Shown in pieces: positions 24,228-32,835 of a DNA stretch of 64,000 bases. The DNA comes from Okeania sp. SIO1I7 (lineage in GTDB: Bacteria; Cyanobacteriota; Cyanobacteriia; Cyanobacteriales; Microcoleaceae). The stretch covers positions 413,030-477,029 of the forward strand of contig JAAHGF010000003.1 in NCBI GenBank assembly GCA_010672585.1, given 5' to 3'. Made by a program: the position numbers and the translations under genes. The notes under the pieces were generated by a model, which saw only the letters and a program-made list of their open reading frames with translations, made no database searches and was not told the origin of the DNA. The first letter of the stretch is position 1, and every line of letters starts with the position of its first letter.

Positions 24228-26573
24228 ATGCAAACTACTGAATTTCTGAATGAGCTAAATTTATCCCAACGCCAAGCAGTACAACATTTTTGCGGACCAA
24301 TGCTAGTTGTGGCAGGAGCTGGGTCTGGCAAAACTAGAGCGCTCACCTATCGCGTGGCCCATCTGATTCGCCATCATCGGGTACATCCAGAAAATATTCT
24401 GGCGGTGACATTTACAAATAAAGCTGCACGGGAAATGAAGGAGCGGATTGAAAAGCTATTTGCTGGGCAACAAGCAGAAGCAAAATATGGTAAACCATTA
24501 TCTGCTTTGACACTGGAAGAACAGACTAAGTTGCGATCGCAAATCTATAAAAGTATTACGAAACATTTATGGATGGGAACTTTTCATAGTCTTTGCGCTC
24601 GTATTCTGCGTTTTGATATTAATAAATATCAGGATGAAAAAAAACGTCGTTGGGATAAAAATTTTTCTATCTTCGATGAAAGTGATGCTCAAACTTTGAT
24701 TAAGCAAATTGTTACTAAACAGCTTAATTTAGATGACAAAAGATTTGAACCTCGTTCGGTTAGATATGCTATTGGCAATGCTAAAAACAAGGGAATGTCG
24801 CCTCTAGAATATCAAAGGTCGGAACCAGATTATCGGGGGCGGGTAATTGCTGAAGTTTATGGTATTTATCAAGATAATTTGGCAGCAAATAACGCTCTTG
24901 ATTTTGACGATTTAATCAGAATACCTGTAGATTTATTTCGACAAAATGAGCAAGTATTGGCTTATTGGCATAAACATTTTAACCATATTTTAGTAGATGA
25001 ATATCAAGATACTAATCGGACTCAATATAATTTTATTAGATTTTTAGCAACTAATGGTGAAGACCCTAAATATTTTAATAAATGGGAAAATCGTTCTGTT
25101 TTTGTAGTTGGAGATGTAGACCAATCAATTTATTCTTTCCGCATGGCAGATTACACAATTTTGCTAGATTTTCAACATGATTTTGGTGATGGTTTGGCGG
25201 ATGAAGATACGCGGACAATGATTAAGTTGGAGGAAAATTATCGGTCGCGGGAAAATATTCTGGAAGTGGCGAATAAGTTGATTGAAAATAATACTCAACG
25301 TATTGATAAAATTCTCAAACCAACGAGAGGTTTAGGGGAAGAAATTTATTGTTATGAGGCGGAAAGTGAGTTAGAAGAAGCGGAGTTTGTTTGTAGTAAA
25401 ATTCAGGAAATTACAGACCAAAACCCAGAGTTAGATTTAGGGAGTTTTGCCGTACTTTATCGGACTAATTCTCAGTCACGCGCTCTGGAAGAGGCTTTGA
25501 TTCATTATGATATTAAATATGTGATAATTGGCGGTTTGAAATTTTATGACCGCAAGGAAATTAAGGATTCTTTAGCTTATTTACGGGTCATTGCTAATCC
25601 TGCTGATACTGTTAGTTTGCTCAGAATTATTAATACTCCGAGAAGAGGTATTGGTAAGGCGACTATTGATACTTTGGTAAATGCTTCTTTGGAGATGGGA
25701 ATACCTTTGTGGGAAATTATTAATGATGAAACTTCTGTTAATACTTTGGCAGGGCGTTCTGCAAAAGCTGTGAATAAATTTGCTGAGATAATTAAGCATT
25801 GGCAAAATGAAGTAGAAAATCTGACGGCGGTGGAAATTGTTGAAGGAATTTTGGAGGATTCTAATTATATTAATGATTTGAAAAAACAGGGTACGGAAGA
25901 AGCAGATAATCGACTGGCAAATTTGGGGGAATTATGTAGTGCTGTTGCTCAGTTTCAAGAGGATAATGAGGATACAAGTTTAGGAGGTTTTTTGGCAAAT
26001 GCTTCTCTAGCTTCTGATTTAGATAATCTACAAGATGGGCAGCAAGCTGTATCGTTAATGACTTTACATTCGGCTAAAGGTTTGGAATTTCCGGTGGTTT
26101 TTATGGTTGGTTTGGAAGAGGGTTTATTACCTCATTTTCGCAGTAAAAATGATCCTTTGTCTTTGGAAGAGGAAAGGCGACTTTGTTATGTAGGAATTAC
26201 GAGGGCGCAGGAACAATTATTTATTTCTTATGCCACTGAAAGACGACAGTTTTGGGGAGCGCGAGATGTAGCAGTTCCATCTCAATTTTTGGCTGAATTA
26301 CCGGAGGATTTGATTAATACTAATGGGATGAAAAAGGTGATTTATCGTTCCCGTCGTCAAAGCAAAAATACTAAGAATTCTACTGTCAAAAAATCGGCAA
26401 ATAATCAAGGAGAAAATTGGAAAGTAGGCGAGAAGGTGATGCACAAAAGTTTTGGTGTAGGACAGATAACTAATGTTTTTGGTGGGGGAAAAAAACTGAG
26501 TTTAGGTATCAAATTTGGTAAGAGTAAAAAAATTATTGACCCTAAGACTGCACCGATGGAAAAGTTGGATTGA
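24228..26573 (+). CDS. pcrA: ATP-dependent 3'-5' DNA helicase, UvrD/PcrA family
   Basis: This 781-residue SF1A helicase unwinds DNA in repair and clears replication obstacles. All motifs appear in order: the Q-motif region (LNLSQRQAV), Walker A (GAGSGKTRAL), motif Ia (AVTFTNKAAREM), motif Ic (GTFHSLCARIL), Walker B (ILVDEYQDTN), motif III (VVGDVDQSIYSFR), motif IV (LEENYRS), motif V (TLHSAKGLEFPVVF) and motif VI (YVGITRAQEQL). The C-terminus has the PcrA-type basic linker and a small tudor-like domain (GEKVMHKSFGVGQI) that binds RNA polymerase in other bacteria. Length is typical. It stands alone with an ATG start. Confidence 0.94.
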   Translation: MQTTEFLNELNLSQRQAVQHFCGPMLVVAGAGSGKTRALTYRVAHLIRHHRVHPENILAVTFTNKAAREMKERIEKLFAGQQAEAKYGKPLSALTLEEQTKLRSQIYKSITKHLWMGTFHSLCARILRFDINKYQDEKKRRWDKNFSIFDESDAQTLIKQIVTKQLNLDDKRFEPRSVRYAIGNAKNKGMSPLEYQRSEPDYRGRVIAEVYGIYQDNLAANNALDFDDLIRIPVDLFRQNEQVLAYWHKHFNHILVDEYQDTNRTQYNFIRFLATNGEDPKYFNKWENRSVFVVGDVDQSIYSFRMADYTILLDFQHDFGDGLADEDTRTMIKLEENYRSRENILEVANKLIENNTQRIDKILKPTRGLGEEIYCYEAESELEEAEFVCSKIQEITDQNPELDLGSFAVLYRTNSQSRALEEALIHYDIKYVIIGGLKFYDRKEIKDSLAYLRVIANPADTVSLLRIINTPRRGIGKATIDTLVNASLEMGIPLWEIINDETSVNTLAGRSAKAVNKFAEIIKHWQNEVENLTAVEIVEGILEDSNYINDLKKQGTEEADNRLANLGELCSAVAQFQEDNEDTSLGGFLANASLASDLDNLQDGQQAVSLMTLHSAKGLEFPVVFMVGLEEGLLPHFRSKNDPLSLEEERRLCYVGITRAQEQLFISYATERRQFWGARDVAVPSQFLAELPEDLINTNGMKKVIYRSRRQSKNTKNSTVKKSANNQGENWKVGEKVMHKSFGVGQITNVFGGGKKLSLGIKFGKSKKIIDPKTAPMEKLD

Positions 26574-27679
26574 AGAAGGAAGAAGGAAGAGGGAAGAAGG
26601 AAGAAGTGGACGGGGATAGTCTTCGACACGCCACTTCGTGTCTACAAACCCCAAGCAATTATCAATACTCCCATCTCCCCATCCCCCATCTTCCTATCTT
26701 TAACTATTTGACATCCTCCCGACGCTGCACTTGCGTGACAGCGCGGGATTCCTAACCATCGCGCTCTTAGGTCTTTCTGCTTCAATGCACCAGCCTCCAA
26801 GGTCGAGCCTCTTTTCGGTCTAAAGGCGCGCTCCACAGACTGAAACTGCTAGCCCAGCAGCCATATTTCTAAGTCTAACACACTATTAACGAAACCGCAA
26901 AATTGATTGGTTTTTCCTGCGGAATGCGCTCGCATTCATCCCGATGCTCCCCTTCGGGAGAGCGCGGGTCTTCAACCAACGTTGAGATAAACAGATAGCT
27001 ATCATACCAATTCCCAAAAATAATGCTATATTTCCGATGCAACTTCAGTTATTAAGTAATAATAATGGCTCAGTAATGTCTGTAAAGATTATCGGCATTA
27101 AACCAAAATATCTTATGTCTTTGAATCCTACTCTCTACTCCCTACTCCCTACTTTCAAGGGGATGTAGCAAGACTTTTGAGAAATTTTATCAGATGGGTT
27201 CTATATGCTTTTGAGAGATTGGATATTCCGGTCGTAGACGTTTGATGCTCATAATTTGAAGCAGTAGTCAGTAGTTAATTGTAAGTATTCAACGAGGCAC
27301 AATATTAAGAACTATATCAAAAGCTTTGACTTTAATATAAAAGTTAAATTAATGATGAGAAACAGATAAATTAATGATGAGAATTTGATTAGTAGTATAT
27401 AAATTGCTTCTAATTTGGCAATAATTAATAATTTATTTGAATGAAAGCTAATATACTTGACTGAGCGTTCTGTTATTGCTAGGGTAGTTATATAAGCAAA
27501 AAATAACCATCAATTATCAATTTATAGAAGTTTGGATCGGATTGTCCACAACTGGAAAATATCCTGTTATGACATTCTTTAATAAACTTCTAACGCTGAA
27601 ATTTGTGTGATTTTCTTTGTAGTTTCTGGAATAATCGTTCCAAAAAACTGATAAATCTCACTCAACAGGAGAAGCAAAA
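26574..27679. other. Long spacer with repeats and an IS-end remnant
   Basis: Starts with an AGGAAGA heptamer run (26573-26606), then a probable IS200/IS605-type right end (26708-26865), further GC-rich pieces (GGAATGCGCTCGCATTC, 26940-26956), and A/T-rich DNA from 27300 to 27679. No gene is supported. The last 100 bases must contain the promoter of the Crp-type regulator, but I cannot place it. Confidence 0.5.
26708..26865 (-). mobile_element. Right-end remnant of an IS200/IS605-type element
   Basis: TTGACATCCTCCC (26708-26720), followed by GACGCTGCACTTGCGTGACAG and GCGCGGGATTCCT, makes the hairpin and end typical of the right end of TnpB-carrying elements in the minus orientation. A similar start (TTGACATACTCTCC) is at 43200. 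No tnpB remains next to it, so this is a relic or a non-autonomous copy. Confidence 0.5.
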
Positions 27680-28285
27680 GTGCCGATGAAGCTCTTAGAT
27701 ATAGATATCCTTCCTTCTGATTTACGTCAAACGATCGCTTGGCGAGAGTTGTCAGAAGAGCAAAAACTATTCTGGCAGGGAGACTCAGCTCAAGCAGTCT
27801 TTATTGTCAAGACTGGGCGACTCAAAATAGTGCGCTACAAAAGTTGTGGAACAATAGTTAGGTTATGCACTGCTACAGCAGGAGATATTTTAGCCGAGAC
27901 AACACTTTTTTCTAGCAGATATACCAATACAGCGATCGCAGAAACAGCCTCACAAGTAATGGTTTATCCGAAAAAACATTTTTTAGCAGCTTTGCATAGC
28001 TATCCCGACTTAGCTGAAGATTTCATGGCAATTTTAGTCAGAAAAAATCAATGTCTACAACACCATCTAGAATTACGGGATATCAAGACTGCTCACGAAC
28101 GAGTGCTTCAATATTTATCCCAGATAGCTAGACTTTCTAATCAGACATTTGTCAATTTAGATAGACCTCTCAAAGAAATAGCTGCTGAGTTAGGGTTGAC
28201 TCCAGAAACTCTATCCCGTGCCCTCAAACGCTTAGAAAGAGATGGTCTGATTAGTCGCTCTCAACGTGCGATCGCCCTACATTAG
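27680..28285 (+). CDS. Crp/Fnr-family transcriptional regulator
   Basis: This 201-residue protein has an N-terminal cyclic-nucleotide-binding-like beta-barrel (QAVFIVKTGRLKIVRY, then GDILAETTLF), a dimerisation helix (about 115-140) and a C-terminal winged HTH (RPLKEIAAELGLTPETLSRALKRLERDGLI). It has no Fnr-type N-terminal cysteines and lacks the full cAMP-binding signature, so its effector is unknown. The start is GTG at 27680 with AGGAGA upstream; an ATG two codons later is an alternative. It is monocistronic as far as can be seen. Confidence 0.88.
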   Translation: MPMKLLDIDILPSDLRQTIAWRELSEEQKLFWQGDSAQAVFIVKTGRLKIVRYKSCGTIVRLCTATAGDILAETTLFSSRYTNTAIAETASQVMVYPKKHFLAALHSYPDLAEDFMAILVRKNQCLQHHLELRDIKTAHERVLQYLSQIARLSNQTFVNLDRPLKEIAAELGLTPETLSRALKRLERDGLISRSQRAIALH

Positions 28286-28719
28286 AGTTGTTGCGAGTAG
28301 GGGAGTGGCTCACACGGATTATGGCACGGATACACGGATAGGTCAGGGAGTGGGGGAGTGGGGGAGCGGGAGAGTAGGGGAGATTGAAGTAATTATAGAA
28401 TTATCAACAGATATTATATAGCCCGATTCTATAATTACCGAATAATTAAGGTTTAAAGTCTCTCTTTTAAAGGAGAAAAAAGCGGAAAATATTAGGAACG
28501 GGCAAGATGCTCATTCCACATTGCAATAGGGAGGCAAAATTATCAATCTTTTTGATCGCTATTTTCTCAGCCACCAATAAAGGAAAGGACGCGGACAGAA
28601 CAAAAGCATAAAACTCAGACAACGCCAAATTTTTTTCCTCCTTCCTTCTTCCCTCTTCCTTCTTCCTTCTTCCTTCTTCCTTCTTCCTTCTGCTATACAA
28701 AAAATCACAAGGAAAAAAT
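28286..28719. other. Spacer with heptamer repeat
   Basis: Contains a GGGGAGT-type simple repeat (28347-28382) and a TTCCTTC heptamer run (28639-28690) ending 30 bases upstream of the AraC-type gene. No gene is seen. Confidence 0.5.
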
Positions 28720-29625
28720 ATGATACTACAATCTAGCGTACTTTCTCAATCATCAAAAATACCAGACCAACCAGAATCTAGCAAACTGTTGATATCAAGT
28801 AAACAGAATAATTGGCAAGGTATTCTGCTACAACGTCTATACTATTCCGCAGCAGAAAGTAAGTTTTCCTTACCTGCAATACCAGAAGAACTACTGATAA
28901 TTCATTTAGACTATCCTTGTCAGATAGAGCGATCGCTAAAAGGAAAATACAACCGGGGGAGAATAGTGCCTGGAGATATAACTGTTGTGCCCAGTGGAGA
29001 AGTTTCCGAATGGCATATTCAAGGAAACCCAGACTTGTTATATATATATTTAGCACCTTCGCTCATGGAAAAAGTGGCGACTGAAGTAGTAGAAGTAGAC
29101 CCCCAGCGAATTGAACTTGTAGACAGGTTTATTTTGCGCGATCCATTTATTCGCCAGGTTGGGTTGCTGTTACTAGGAGAACTAGAATCAGGAGGAGTAG
29201 CAGGTAGGTTATATGCAGAGTCATTAGCATATTCATTAACAGTTCACTTAGTCCGCGAATATTCCACTATGAGTTTAGAAGTTAATGGGTATCGAGGGGG
29301 GTTATCAAAATATAGACTTCGCCAAGCAATTGAGTATATTAATGAACATTTAGACCGGGATTTAAAACTAACTAGAATTGCTGCTGTAGTTGGTATGAGT
29401 CAATATCATTTTTCCCGGTTATTCAAGCAATCAATGGGTATTACTCCCTATCAATATGTCATTCACCAAAGAGTAGAATTGGCAAAAAAATTATTGAAAC
29501 AGCAAAATATCAGCATTACAGAAATTGCTTTTCAATGTGGTTTTTCTCATCAAAGCCACTTAACTAAAATATTTCATCAACTTACAGGTACTACTCCAAA
29601 ACAATACAAAAATCAGTGTTGCTGA
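28720..29625 (+). CDS. AraC-family transcriptional regulator
   Basis: This 301-residue protein has an N-terminal cupin-like sensor (about 35-170, ending before RQVGLLLLGELESGG) and a C-terminal double HTH. The first HTH is LKLTRIAAVVGMSQYHFSRLF, and the second is ISITEIAFQCGFSHQSHLTKIF, with the family signature GITPYQYVIHQRVELAKKLL between them. These regulators usually activate stress or metabolic genes and respond to small molecules; the ligand here is unknown. A Shine-Dalgarno-like AAGGAAA lies just upstream of the ATG. Confidence 0.9.
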   Translation: MILQSSVLSQSSKIPDQPESSKLLISSKQNNWQGILLQRLYYSAAESKFSLPAIPEELLIIHLDYPCQIERSLKGKYNRGRIVPGDITVVPSGEVSEWHIQGNPDLLYIYLAPSLMEKVATEVVEVDPQRIELVDRFILRDPFIRQVGLLLLGELESGGVAGRLYAESLAYSLTVHLVREYSTMSLEVNGYRGGLSKYRLRQAIEYINEHLDRDLKLTRIAAVVGMSQYHFSRLFKQSMGITPYQYVIHQRVELAKKLLKQQNISITEIAFQCGFSHQSHLTKIFHQLTGTTPKQYKNQCC

Positions 29626-30076
29626 AGGGCGTGTATGATATTAATCTTAATTACTTAGGAGTCAGGATTCAGGAGGTAATAAAGAAGAATAAAGAAGCAA
29701 TAATAAATAATAAATAGGAGGAAAAGGATATTTTTTTGACCACTAGTTATCTGGAAATTATATTATTTAAAGTAGATTTGAACCTGAATAAATCTGTGCA
29801 AATTCAGAGATGAAAATTGAATTTTTGTAGACATAAAATCACAATAATTGTTGAAAAAAATATATAAATAATATAATCTATAGTAAGAGTGAGTATTTTC
29901 AGATATAGCGTTTCTCAAGTTAATGAAGTACAGTTGTTTTTCTACTTTTCTACTCTCTACTCCCTAAAATAAATGAATAAATTATTATATTTTAGAGTAA
30001 AGCAGTCAAATAATATATATAATAAAGAATAAAATATATGCGGTAAAATCATTCAAGTTATCAAACTGAAATTGAA
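29626..30076. other. A/T-rich spacer, nothing recognised
   Basis: Mostly A/T-rich DNA with short CTACTCCCTA pieces around 29950. It must carry the promoter for the phosphatase gene at 30077; TATAAT-like hexamers are too frequent here to choose one. Confidence 0.4.
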
Positions 30077-31747
30077 ATGAAAAAAAATCAAAAAAACAGC
30101 AAACTATCTAGTATTCAAAAGTTAGCTCAGTCAATTAATGACCGACTAAAATCAAAATTGTCTCGTCGTGTAGTGTTATGTGTTTTTACTAGCATTATTG
30201 TCATTGAAACCATTATTTTAATCCCTTCTGTCAAGAGAAGAGAAAAAGAACTTCTATCTCAAATTAAGCAAATGTCTTCTGGGAAAGTTGCTTGGATTTT
30301 GATTACTTATCCTAATGCTTCACATACAGAACTTGTCAATCATTTATCAGAACTTATGGAACATCATCCTGCCATTTTAGGAGGTGCTGTTTATGATTCT
30401 AACAAACAAAAAGTAGGTACATTTGGTGAGTCTCCAGAATTATCACTTTCTGAAGTAAATAATTCCAAAAAACTTTTCCTTTCCACCAGTAGTAATGTTT
30501 ATCGTTATGATGACTTAATTTGGTCTGGAAAAGATATGCAAACAGACTATAGTATTATTCTTCGCCATGATGCTTCTAATGTCAGACCAGAATTATTTGC
30601 TTATATTTCTCGAATTATTGGTTTAGTTATTATCATATCTTTGTTTTTGACAATTACAGTTTGGCTATGTTTAGAACCAATTATAATTAATCCTATTCTA
30701 CTATTAAGAAGCGATTTGAATCAAGCAGGGGAAGCAATATATAACGATCGAGAAGCACCTGCATTTAGGTCAATTTCTCTCCAAAGACAAGATGAATTAG
30801 GAGAAGTAATTAATGCCTTTGAACTAATGTTTATGAAAATTTCTGAAGCAATTAGCGAGCGGAAAAAAGCCGAAGCAGCTTTACAGGAAAGTCTAGAAAA
30901 AGTTAAAGCTTATTCTCAAGCTCTTAATTATGAATTACAGCAAGGTCATCAGATGCAGAAGAATTTTCTGCCTGCTAAAATTTCGCAACAAAATGGTTGG
31001 GAAATTGCCAGTTTCTTTCAACCAGCTAGACAAGTTGCTGGTGATTTTTATGATGTATTTGAACTTTCTAATCATACAGTAGGATTAGTAATTGCTGATG
31101 TTTGTGATAAAGGAGTAGGGGCAGCATTATTTATGAGTTTGTTTCGTAGCTTAATTAGAGTTTTTTCTGGTCAAAATTATTTTGAAGAAATGAATGAGGA
31201 TTTAGGAGGCGAAAAAGATAAGTTGTATTTAGATAGAGGTCTAGCTACTGCAGATTGCTATCATGCTCTGAAGGCTGTATGTTTGACTAATAATTATATT
31301 GCGAAGAATCATGGTGAAGTGGGAATGTTTGCCACACTTTTCTTTGGAGTTTTAGACATAAATAATGGTAAAATTACTTATATTAATGGTGGTCATGAAC
31401 CACTATTTATTATTGACGCTACAGGAAAAATCAAGGATGAGTTAAATTCTACAGGTCCAGCAGTTGGAATGTTGCCCGATATGAAATTTAAAATTGAACA
31501 AACTCACTTAGAAGTTGGTGAAATTTTGTTAGGTTACACAGACGGAGTACCAGAAGCTCGTAATAGTCAAGGTGAATTTTTTACTAATGAAAAATTGCGG
31601 TTACTTGCGGAAAAAAAAGCAGCTTCAGCTGAAACTTTACTCAAAGAAATATCTACCAGTGTTTTAAATCATACTGGTAGTGCCACGCAGTTTGATGATA
31701 TTACTTTATTGGCTGTACAACGACAGGCTTCAACAATTAATTATTAA
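30077..31747 (+). CDS. Membrane-bound PP2C-type (RsbU/SpoIIE) Ser/Thr phosphatase with HAMP
   Basis: This 556-residue protein has a cytoplasmic N-terminus, TM1 at about 33-52, an extracytoplasmic sensor of about 120 residues, TM2 (about 178-204, IGLVIIISLFLTITVWL), a HAMP linker with LRSDLNQAGEAIYNDRE, a coiled coil (AISERKKAEAALQESLEKV) and a C-terminal SpoIIE phosphatase. The metal-binding Asp residues are in AGDFYDVF, IADVCDKGVGAALFM, GYTDGVPEAR and QFDDITLL. Such phosphatases control anti-sigma/anti-anti-sigma switches; the partner is not in the window. ATG start, single gene. Confidence 0.92.
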   Translation: MKKNQKNSKLSSIQKLAQSINDRLKSKLSRRVVLCVFTSIIVIETIILIPSVKRREKELLSQIKQMSSGKVAWILITYPNASHTELVNHLSELMEHHPAILGGAVYDSNKQKVGTFGESPELSLSEVNNSKKLFLSTSSNVYRYDDLIWSGKDMQTDYSIILRHDASNVRPELFAYISRIIGLVIIISLFLTITVWLCLEPIIINPILLLRSDLNQAGEAIYNDREAPAFRSISLQRQDELGEVINAFELMFMKISEAISERKKAEAALQESLEKVKAYSQALNYELQQGHQMQKNFLPAKISQQNGWEIASFFQPARQVAGDFYDVFELSNHTVGLVIADVCDKGVGAALFMSLFRSLIRVFSGQNYFEEMNEDLGGEKDKLYLDRGLATADCYHALKAVCLTNNYIAKNHGEVGMFATLFFGVLDINNGKITYINGGHEPLFIIDATGKIKDELNSTGPAVGMLPDMKFKIEQTHLEVGEILLGYTDGVPEARNSQGEFFTNEKLRLLAEKKAASAETLLKEISTSVLNHTGSATQFDDITLLAVQRQASTINY

Positions 31748-32262
31748 TTATTAATTATTAATTATTAATTATTAATTATTACCTCTCTTTGAAAAGAAGA
31801 GGATTGACTCAAAGGAAATTTTTTTCTCTCTTGGTCGATTAGATATGTCGAGGGGGCCTCGCCATCCCACCCTACGGGAAGCTGCGCTAACGACCGCTTA
31901 TTTCTCCTTCTTCTTTCTTCCTTCTGCTATGACTAATACCAATTTGATAAATGTTTGTTACAAATATTTAGACTGCTTCTAGTAGTCAGTAGAAGCAGCT
32001 ATTATCATTATTTTTTACCATTAAATCATCAATTGTAATACCTTGTACATTTAGATGAAAGATATTAGTTGACCAAAAAAGAAGGTCTCAAGCCTCCCCT
32101 TTCAAGGGGATGAAAAAAAATTAACTTCAGTATTTCAAGCCTCCTACTTCAGTAGGAGGTACTGATAACTGATAACTGATAACTGATAACTGAAATGACT
32201 AGATTATTCGTAACATTCTTTTTTCAAACTGATATAAGACGTTTGAGTTGAATACAACTTAC
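31748..32262. other. Spacer with heptamers and dispersed repeats
   Basis: Begins with an AATTATT heptamer array (31738-31781). Pieces of the element CTTGGTCGATT...GACCTCGCCATCCCACCCTACGGGAAGC (31830-31890, shared with 38165-38230 and inverted at 41306-41358), a TACCAATTTGATAAAT repeat (31938, shared with 47507) and an AACTGAT heptamer run (32160-32193) follow. No gene is seen. Confidence 0.5.
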
Positions 32263-32481
32263 TTAGAAAGGACGTACTAATAATGTAATTCCCTGACGAC
32301 CGATAACTGCAACTTCTTGACCAGGTTCAAGAGTCATACTGTAACCTCTAAAAAGCATAGCAGGCCAATATGTAGCTTTGAATTTAACTCTTCCAGGTTG
32401 ATCAAAAGTAATCTTTTCATCGACCACACCAACTTGAGGTTTAGAAAACATTTTGGGAGTATTATTACTAAATTTCTGCAT
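32263..32481 (-). CDS. Stand-alone NfeD C-terminal (OB-fold) domain protein
   Basis: This 72-residue protein contains only the OB-fold of NfeD-like proteins: VDEKITFDQPGRVKFKATYWPA, then LEPGQEVAVIGRQGITLLVRP. NfeD domains usually sit at the C-terminus of membrane proteases that work with stomatins; short soluble versions occur in cyanobacteria, with unknown roles. An AAGGAAG ribosome-binding site precedes the ATG at 32481. No stomatin or NfeD partner lies nearby. Confidence 0.78.
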   Translation of the reverse strand: MQKFSNNTPKMFSKPQVGVVDEKITFDQPGRVKFKATYWPAMLFRGYSMTLEPGQEVAVIGRQGITLLVRPF

Positions 32482-32730
32482 TACTATTCTTCCTTAAATT
32501 TGAGTCAGTATTAATTTTTAAAATGCCCCCATAGTTAGAAAATCTTGAAAAGCTTAAATACTTGATTTATTGCCCTTAAATAGCACTACATATTACTTAT
32601 ATAGTTTTCCGGAGGTTATTTAATTTCCAGTTCTAATAATTTTTGTAGATATATATATAGGGGAACAGGGAATAGAGGAATGTCCGCGTCATATCTGCGT
32701 AGTGCTATAAACAGACAACGCAAAATTTTT
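32482..32730. other. Spacer upstream of the NfeD-domain gene
   Basis: A/T-rich; includes GGGGAACAGGGAATAG-type simple repeats around 32660. Nothing else seen. Confidence 0.4.
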
Positions 32731-32821
32731 CCTTCTTCCTTCTTCCTTCTTCCTTCTTCCTTCTTCCTTCTTCCTTCTTCCTTCTTCCTTCTTCCTTCTT
32801 CCTTCTTCCTTCTTCCTTCTT
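32731..32821. repeat. Tandem TTCCTTC heptamer array (about 13 units)
   Basis: Ninety bases of almost perfect 7-bp units. It ends 15 bases before the stop of the antiporter gene and is of the STRR heptanucleotide type known in filamentous cyanobacteria. A reading frame across it (LPSSFFLLPSSFF) is an artefact of the repeat. Confidence 0.9.
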
Positions 32822-32835
32822 CACTCTTCCTTCAC

